Source: Trichobilharzia regenti
Taxonomy: Eukaryota > Platyhelminthes > Trematoda > Strigeidida > Schistosomatidae
Assembly: GCA_944472135.2 (NCBI GenBank)
Contig: OX235270.1
Span: 55,061,267-55,125,266, forward strand
Direction of reading: 5' to 3'
Length of the DNA: 64,000 bases
The translations under genes were made by a program, and so were the position numbers. The notes below the pieces were generated by a model, which saw only the letters and a list, made by a program, of their open reading frames with translations, ran no database searches and had not been told where the DNA came from. Position 1 is the first letter of the stretch. Each line of letters opens with the position of its first letter. Below, piece by piece: positions 59,102 through 64,000 of this stretch.

Positions 59102-60057
59102 TGTCTTCGCATTAACAAAAAACCCAGACATCAGATGAATGTAATACAAATATCTGGAAAAAAAAAGCTTGAAGTCAATTCTCTTATATAACTTTGTTGT
59201 GAACAGCACCCTTGGCTTAAAGATTATTGATGTATTATGTTGAGATCAGTGATATATTTATTCCATTTTTTCAGTAGTCTTATCGTAGTTTTATAACAGG
59301 AAAGAAATTTGATCGTGGATACGAAAACTAGATAAGGTCATGTTGGGTTGTTTTACTGCATCAAATGGTGCCGAGGTCGATTCCAGAATTCTCCATTTGC
59401 TCCATTTGTGTCTGCATGGCGGACTGTATTCGTAAGTTGAGTAAAATGTTGAAAACTGTTTGAAAACCAGTTGCTTCTTCATTTCAGATCATGAATACTC
59501 ATTTACAGCATGTTCGCCAGCGTCTTCAAATGGTAGAATTGGATCGTTCATGGAATTTGAGTGGTTATGAGATAGACGGTTTGGAATTAATCCTCATTTC
59601 AGTTTAGATGCAGGGTTGTTCGACCTCGACCAGAAGATGAATAGGAGCAGCAAAATACCAGAAAGAGAAAGTATGTGAACATGAAAAGGACATTTATATA
59701 TTATGCATTTATAAATGTTTATTTTATTATACTTAAGTAAACATTTTTCTATATTGTATGTTTTCACGTATTTATGCGAAGTCTTAGAGTTTATTTAATG
59801 TCATAATGTGTATTAATGAGTCTGAGCGTTTTATTGTTCTAATGACTGATGCGTTTTAGAAATAAGTGATGGGTTCTGGTAGGGATAGTCTTTTGAATAA
59901 AACAGTTTATATAGCAAGCGTTTGAAGGTTACAATGAGGGATAGGTCCTATTTCTAAGGGTAAACTAATCCTGTATGTTCCGTACTATGTCTTTATGCAT
60001 CCATGCTGCTAGTTTATTTATAGTTTAAAGATTGCTAAGGGTGTTGAAGTGCGTCTT
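59102..60057 (-). mobile_element. 3' region of the LINE
   Basis: Non-coding apart from a decayed stretch at about 59870-60000 that resembles the LINE's own C terminus (LPLEIG… in one frame, FKRLLYKLFYSKDY in another, compare LPLDIR and FKRSLYRLFHSTDY). A short plus-strand frame at 59490-59608 was judged accidental. Confidence 0.55.
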
Positions 60058-63000
60058 TTAGGTGCTGTAGTAGATTAGTGCTTGATTCGTTCTAGGAGTA
60101 AATAGTTTATTAATATAATCAGTAGAGTGAAACAGTCTGTATAGAGAGCGTTTGAAGCTTGTAACCGAAGAGCAAGTTCTGATATCTAGGGGTAGGCTAT
60201 TCCATATTTTAGAATACATGACTGTGAAGAAGTTTTCACGGAGTGTTGACTTAAAAGAATGAGTTGTCACTGTGGAAGTTTGGTTACGCAGATCGTAAGA
60301 ACCTTCCTGTGCGAATTGTATGTCCCTGTTACCTGAGAAAGATATTTTGTGAAGGACCTTAAAGAAGAATATTAGGTTTATAATAAGTCGCCTTGTCCAA
60401 AGTGGGTCGAGTTTTAGGATCATGCACCGTGAGATGTAGTCTTTCTTACAATCGTAGCCAAGCAGTTTTGAGGTAAAATATCGTTGGATACTTTCCATCC
60501 TTAGCTTGTCGCGTGTGCGAGTGCTGCTTATAATAAATGGACAGTATTCTAGTAGTGGTCTGACACATGTTTTGTACAGAATTAGCTTGGCTTCATTGTC
60601 GTGAAAGTTCCTGAGTATGCATCCTAAGAGCATCCTCGATTTTCTAGTCTGTGATGCTACTTGCTCTGAGAATGTCAAGTCACTAGAGTACCTCAAGCCT
60701 AGGTCAACGACACTTCGGAGTCTTGTTAGGTTAGCAGATTGGAGCGTTAATTTCAGGTCAATTGAGGGTGCACCGAAGCAGATCCAGCCACATTTGTTCA
60801 GATTAAATTGGAGATTCCATAGGGACGACCAAGCAGCCATTTTATCTAATTCCTTCTGTACTACATTCTCGAAGTTCCCTAAGTCATCACGTTGGAATGT
60901 ATAAGCTACTTTTAGGTCATCTGCAAAGATGAATGGTTTCCCGTGCGTGAAGCAAGCGCATATGTCATTGATGTATAGTGTAAATAGGAGGGGTCCAATG
61001 ACACTACCTTGTACTACACCAGAAGTGATAGGGCTAGGTTTGGAGGTTGCAGACCCGAGTTTAACTATTTGGGACCTATTGTTAAGGAATGATTTAAGCC
61101 ATCCTAATAATGGGTCACGTATTCCTAAGGAGTTCAGTTTATTTGTTAGCAGTAAATGGTCAACACGGTCAAATGCCTTAGAAATGTCAAAGTAGATGAC
61201 AAGTACTAGTTGCCGTCTGTCACGACTGCTGGTTACAAAATTGAAGAAGTCTAGGTGACATGTTAAACATGATCTGGATTTCAGGAATCCATGTTGGTTC
61301 GGACTTATGATGTTGCAGCTAAGCATATGTTTGATTAAGTTATCTTTGACTAGTCTCTCCATGATTCTAGATGCTATAGGTGTGATATTGATTGGCCGGT
61401 AGTTACTGACTTCAGTTTTCGAGCCAGATTTGTGTTTAGGCATAATGAATGTTGTCTTCCATATGTCAGGGTAAGTTTGGGTTTCTAGGGACATTGTGAA
61501 TATTTTAAGCAGCAGTAGAGGAATGTCAGGGCCACCATATTTATAGAAGTAAGATGATATACCGTCGGTACCGAAACCTTTTGAACTTTTGAGGGTTCTT
61601 ATAGTTTGGTTAATGTCAGCGTAAGTGAATTGAACAGTGCTAATTTGGTTTGGTGTCAGTGGAGTTGGAGTTTGTGCCATTTTAGTAATAGGGTGTATAT
61701 CGAGTAGCTGGACTGAGGGCTTAAGGTAGTTACCTGCAAACGTTTTGTTGAATAGTTCACATATGTCTGCAGAGTTAGTGCATAGCCTGCCTTTGTCTAT
61801 GAGGAGAGAAATGCTGTGATTTTTGCGATTCATTCGCTTCCTTAAGATTTCTGTGAGTGCATACACTCTAGCAGGACTGGCTACTGCGATGCGTTCTTCC
61901 TTTCTCATACGGAAATCTTGAGCTTGTGTGATGGAGCTAAGGGTTTTAAGTATTAGACCTAGAGTGCCAAAGTCGTGGTGTTTGAAGTAACTTGTTGAGA
62001 GTTTCTTCAGTTTCTTACGATCCTTTGGTTTTATGAATGACTTTCTGTGTGGGGAAACCTTTAGTGTTTGGAGTGGAATGACAGCATCTAAGCATGTGTT
62101 TGAGTTATGGTAGAAGATGGTTAGGGCTCTCGATAGGTCATCAGTAGTGAAGTATTCATCCCATTTGGAGGATCTTAGCATCGATTCAACTAAGGCCCAG
62201 TTTGCCTTACTATAGTTCCTATATATTACTTGTTGTGAAGTGGAGGTATGAGATGCATTGCTACTCAGCGGAATTGGCAGTGCACACATTACTGTTTTGT
62301 GGTCGCTCCCTGGGAACTCAGAACCTACTAGCGTTGAAAGGGGGCTTATATTGTGGCAGAAGATTAAGTCTAGTACGTTGTTACCTCTTGTGGGAGTAGT
62401 GACAGTTTGTTTCCAGCCAAGTATATCCAGTGTGCCTAAGAACTTATCAAATTTAGTTGGACCTGTGGGTATATCCCAGTTGATTTCAGGTAAGTTAAAG
62501 TCCCCACATAGGATCTTATGATCGTATTGTAAGTCGGTTAATTGCTCCAGAGTATTAATAAGTTGGGTCTCGTAATTACTAAAGGTGCCAGGTGCTCTGT
62601 AGGAGCATCCAATTAATGCTGTTACGTTATTTAAGTGTACATTAACCCATAGAGTCTCAGGCATGTTAAGTGTACTACTTTCTAGCTGTGATACAGTAAG
62701 TGCATTCAGAAAGTACATGAGACAACCCCCTCCCTTACCACCTTCCCTGTCACACCGAAAGTGTGTGTAGTTATCTAAGCTTATTTCTTCATCCAGGATG
62801 TCCGAATGACACCAAGATTCAGTGATGACAATTACAGGGGGTTTGTATATTACTGTGAGTGCTCTGAGCATCGGCAATTTATTTAGAACAGATCTAGCAT
62901 TTATGAGGATTAGGTAAAGATGAGAGTTGAAGTAGCATTTGAAGTATTTAAGTTCGTTAGTCAGCCCCGAATATGGTTCAGCACCCAGTAGTTCTGCTGG

Positions 63001-63216
63001 ACATGACGATCCTATGTTAAGAGGAGTTCCAGCATCATGCTCACCTATGTCTATCGAGTTGTTGTGTGCTGTTTTCGGTGGAGAATTAGGAGTTGGAGTA
63101 CTGGATTTGCTATAGACTAAGGAACTTTTATTTTTAGTTAGGTTACAGAAGTGGGTAGGGTTCTTTATTTGGCCTATACTTGTGCAAGTGTCAAGTGTGT
63201 CCAATGGTGTGTCCAA
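60058..63216 (-). CDS. LINE endonuclease / reverse transcriptase (1052 codons, uninterrupted)
   Basis: An APE-type endonuclease covers about residues 100-315, with the catalytic-type Asn in LINARSV (106), Glu in ITESW (133), GDFNLPEINW (238) and SDH (304-306). The reverse transcriptase covers about 540-800: WKTTFIMPKHKSG, NYRPINITPIASRIMERLV, the FDISKAFDRVDH aspartate (677), GVVQGSVIGPLLF and FADD (764-767). The C-terminal domain has LLEYCPFI and LDPLWTRRLI and ends at 60058. No stop or frameshift interrupts it, so the element is young. The frame's first codon, TTG at 63214-63216, abuts the target duplication, and the first ATG lies inside the endonuclease (Met116). Intact translation would need an upstream start, and no ORF1 is present. 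The N-terminal 95 residues have no domain. Confidence 0.93.
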   Translation of the reverse strand: MDTPLDTLDTCTSIGQIKNPTHFCNLTKNKSSLVYSKSSTPTPNSPPKTAHNNSIDIGEHDAGTPLNIGSSCPAELLGAEPYSGLTNELKYFKCYFNSHLYLILINARSVLNKLPMLRALTVIYKPPVIVITESWCHSDILDEEISLDNYTHFRCDREGGKGGGCLMYFLNALTVSQLESSTLNMPETLWVNVHLNNVTALIGCSYRAPGTFSNYETQLINTLEQLTDLQYDHKILCGDFNLPEINWDIPTGPTKFDKFLGTLDILGWKQTVTTPTRGNNVLDLIFCHNISPLSTLVGSEFPGSDHKTVMCALPIPLSSNASHTSTSQQVIYRNYSKANWALVESMLRSSKWDEYFTTDDLSRALTIFYHNSNTCLDAVIPLQTLKVSPHRKSFIKPKDRKKLKKLSTSYFKHHDFGTLGLILKTLSSITQAQDFRMRKEERIAVASPARVYALTEILRKRMNRKNHSISLLIDKGRLCTNSADICELFNKTFAGNYLKPSVQLLDIHPITKMAQTPTPLTPNQISTVQFTYADINQTIRTLKSSKGFGTDGISSYFYKYGGPDIPLLLLKIFTMSLETQTYPDIWKTTFIMPKHKSGSKTEVSNYRPINITPIASRIMERLVKDNLIKHMLSCNIISPNQHGFLKSRSCLTCHLDFFNFVTSSRDRRQLVLVIYFDISKAFDRVDHLLLTNKLNSLGIRDPLLGWLKSFLNNRSQIVKLGSATSKPSPITSGVVQGSVIGPLLFTLYINDICACFTHGKPFIFADDLKVAYTFQRDDLGNFENVVQKELDKMAAWSSLWNLQFNLNKCGWICFGAPSIDLKLTLQSANLTRLRSVVDLGLRYSSDLTFSEQVASQTRKSRMLLGCILRNFHDNEAKLILYKTCVRPLLEYCPFIISSTRTRDKLRMESIQRYFTSKLLGYDCKKDYISRCMILKLDPLWTRRLIINLIFFFKVLHKISFSGNRDIQFAQEGSYDLRNQTSTVTTHSFKSTLRENFFTVMYSKIWNSLPLDIRTCSSVTSFKRSLYRLFHSTDYINKLFTPRTNQALIYYST

Positions 63217-63220
63217 CGGT

Positions 63221-63520
63221 GGGGCTAGCCGCGTGCTTTATATTCGCGATGCAATCAATCAGACACAGTACTTAGTCGACACAGGCGCCGAAGTCAACGT
63301 TCATCCTGCTACAGCGGCAGATCGACAGAAAGGATCTACCTTCAACTTATAGGCTGCAAATGGAAAACTAATTGCAAAGTTTGGTAGGAAATACGTCTAT
63401 CTGAACGTAGGTTTACGCAAACCTATTCAGTGGATTTTCCTTCTCGCTGATGCCATAGACCTCTTGAAACTGGCTCCTCTTCAGAAAGAAAATACCGAAC
63501 TTCAGCATAAGTTGTAGAAA
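63221..63520 (+). pseudogene. Ty3/Gypsy protease remnant, right inverted arm
   Basis: It continues the Gypsy frame after the LINE: ASRVLYIRDAINQTQYLVD and TGAEVNVHP with the DTG site, a stop before AANGKLIAKFG, and a weak end at about 63515. Inverted copy of 27240-27535. Confidence 0.78.
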
Positions 63521-63538
63521 ACAACACTGCAATTAGTC

Positions 63539-63677
63539 GTGGAACCCAGAGGTATGGGAGGAGATACTAATATGTGTTACACTTCCACGAGTACTCCTCG
63601 CTCCATAGTGCCTAAAAGTTATCGCCGTAACGTCTTCAATACGTTGCATGGCTTACCCCACCCAGGTATTCGAACTA
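63539..63677 (+). pseudogene. Ty3/Gypsy integrase start, right inverted arm
   Basis: VPKSYRRNVFNTLHGLPHPG with GIRT at the end, cut by the 190-bp LINE tail. Inverted copy of 27056-27194. Confidence 0.75.
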
Positions 63678-63867
63678 TATTTCTATATCTCTTTATGTGC
63701 TACACAAACAAACTTTATAGCAGACTGTTCCGACTGACTTTGATGCCAGAGAGAACAACCAAACTGTAAATCCATTATACATCAAATTTTGTGTAATTTA
63801 TATAATAACTTATCCATGCCTGTACAATTGGTATGTTCCTGCATAAACATGAAGAAATATATATAAT
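63678..63867 (+). mobile_element. 190-bp LINE 3'-tail insertion, right inverted arm
   Basis: Inverted copy of 26866-27055. Nearly identical to the LINE 3' end at 58914-59101 but in the opposite orientation to it. Confidence 0.75.
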
Positions 63868-64000
63868 CACCCTCTCGTACCGTCAAGCTCGTAACTAGTC
63901 AGTTTTGTTGGCCTGGTATTAATAAAGAAGTAAGGGAATGGGCTCACAGTACTGAGCTTGCCAAAAGTGCAAGGTAGTGAGACACAACAAAAGCCCACTT
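63868..64000 (+). pseudogene. Ty3/Gypsy integrase remnant, right inverted arm, runs off the window
   Basis: VKLVTSQFCWPGINKEVREW and the CQKCKVV part, ending at the window edge, which corresponds to 26732 in unit 1. It keeps the 20 bases lost in unit 2. Confidence 0.75.

Larger units (their letters stand above)
58905..63216 (-). mobile_element. CR1/Jockey-like LINE, near-complete, inserted in Gypsy gag-protease junction
   Basis: The insertion splits the Gypsy sequence of the right arm. The uninterrupted version is at 27520-27540 (CCGGT|GGGGCTAG across the site). CGGT stands at 58901-58904 and again at 63217-63220, a likely 4-base target duplication. The element is about 4.3 kb: one ORF (60058-63216), a ~1.15-kb 3' region and a 190-bp 3' end (58914-59101) that recurs as a solo tail at 26866, 44866 and 63678. 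The coding frame begins directly at the duplication, so the 5' part is missing. Confidence 0.85.

Noticed and set aside
59490..59608. Short plus-strand frame starting MNTHLQHVRQRLQ with a pyrimidine-rich stretch and CAG before it, considered as a host exon
   Set aside because: It ends after about 40 codons without a donor in frame, lies in the LINE's 3' region and resembles no domain.

Overview
The window looks like an intron-rich, AT-rich, transposon-loaded flatworm genome, most probably a schistosome blood fluke. The basis is the mixture of RTE-like and CR1/Jockey-like LINEs, BEL/Pao and Gypsy LTR elements and tRNA-derived SINEs inside the long introns of one metazoan gene. The species cannot be fixed from sequence alone. 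No bacterial-style genes, CRISPR arrays, rRNA or true tRNA genes were seen.

The one cellular gene recognised is a voltage-gated potassium channel of the ERG (KCNH2/6/7) type. It lies on the minus strand and is read from high to low coordinates. Exons with consistent splice sites and matching phases are: PAS domain (20583-20969), a 90-nt linker exon (20331-20420), a long pre-S1 linker exon (18863-19275), S1 (17610-17813), S2-S3 (10966-11310), S4-S5 (4685-4839) and pore/S6 start (1989-2230). The first exon and the cyclic-nucleotide-binding C terminus are not visible and presumably lie to the right and left of the window. The introns carry an RTE fragment, LINE remnants, three tRNA-derived SINEs, a 76-bp repeat pair with foldback arms, a perfect 22-bp hairpin and microsatellites.

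From 19741 to about 55753 the window is a head-to-tail tandem duplication of an 18-kb unit: unit 1 19741-37760 and unit 2 37761-55753. The copies differ at only about fifteen places that I noticed. The unit holds the PAS and linker exons. Both exons are multiples of three and bounded by phase-1 introns, so the duplication could add a second PAS module in frame. The rest of each unit is nested transposon debris: an internally deleted BEL/Pao element with a LINE fragment in it, a decayed Gypsy element, a second BEL fragment, a CR1-like LINE fragment, an RTE fragment and several LTRs.

Each unit also contains the left arm of a large inverted repeat (26732-31474; 44.7-49.5 kb in unit 2). The right arm starts at the end of the unit and is complete only after unit 2 (about 54941 to the window end). 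This right arm is interrupted by a 4.3-kb CR1/Jockey-like LINE (58905-63216, minus) with an uninterrupted 1052-codon endonuclease and reverse transcriptase frame but no upstream ATG, flanked by a 4-bp repeat. A 190-bp sequence at its 3' end recurs as a short insertion in the Gypsy integrase remnant of each arm.

The host channel gene is therefore the scaffold, and successive nested insertions, an inverted duplication and a recent tandem duplication have built the right two thirds of the window. Part of that structure could be an assembly artefact; junction-spanning reads would decide.
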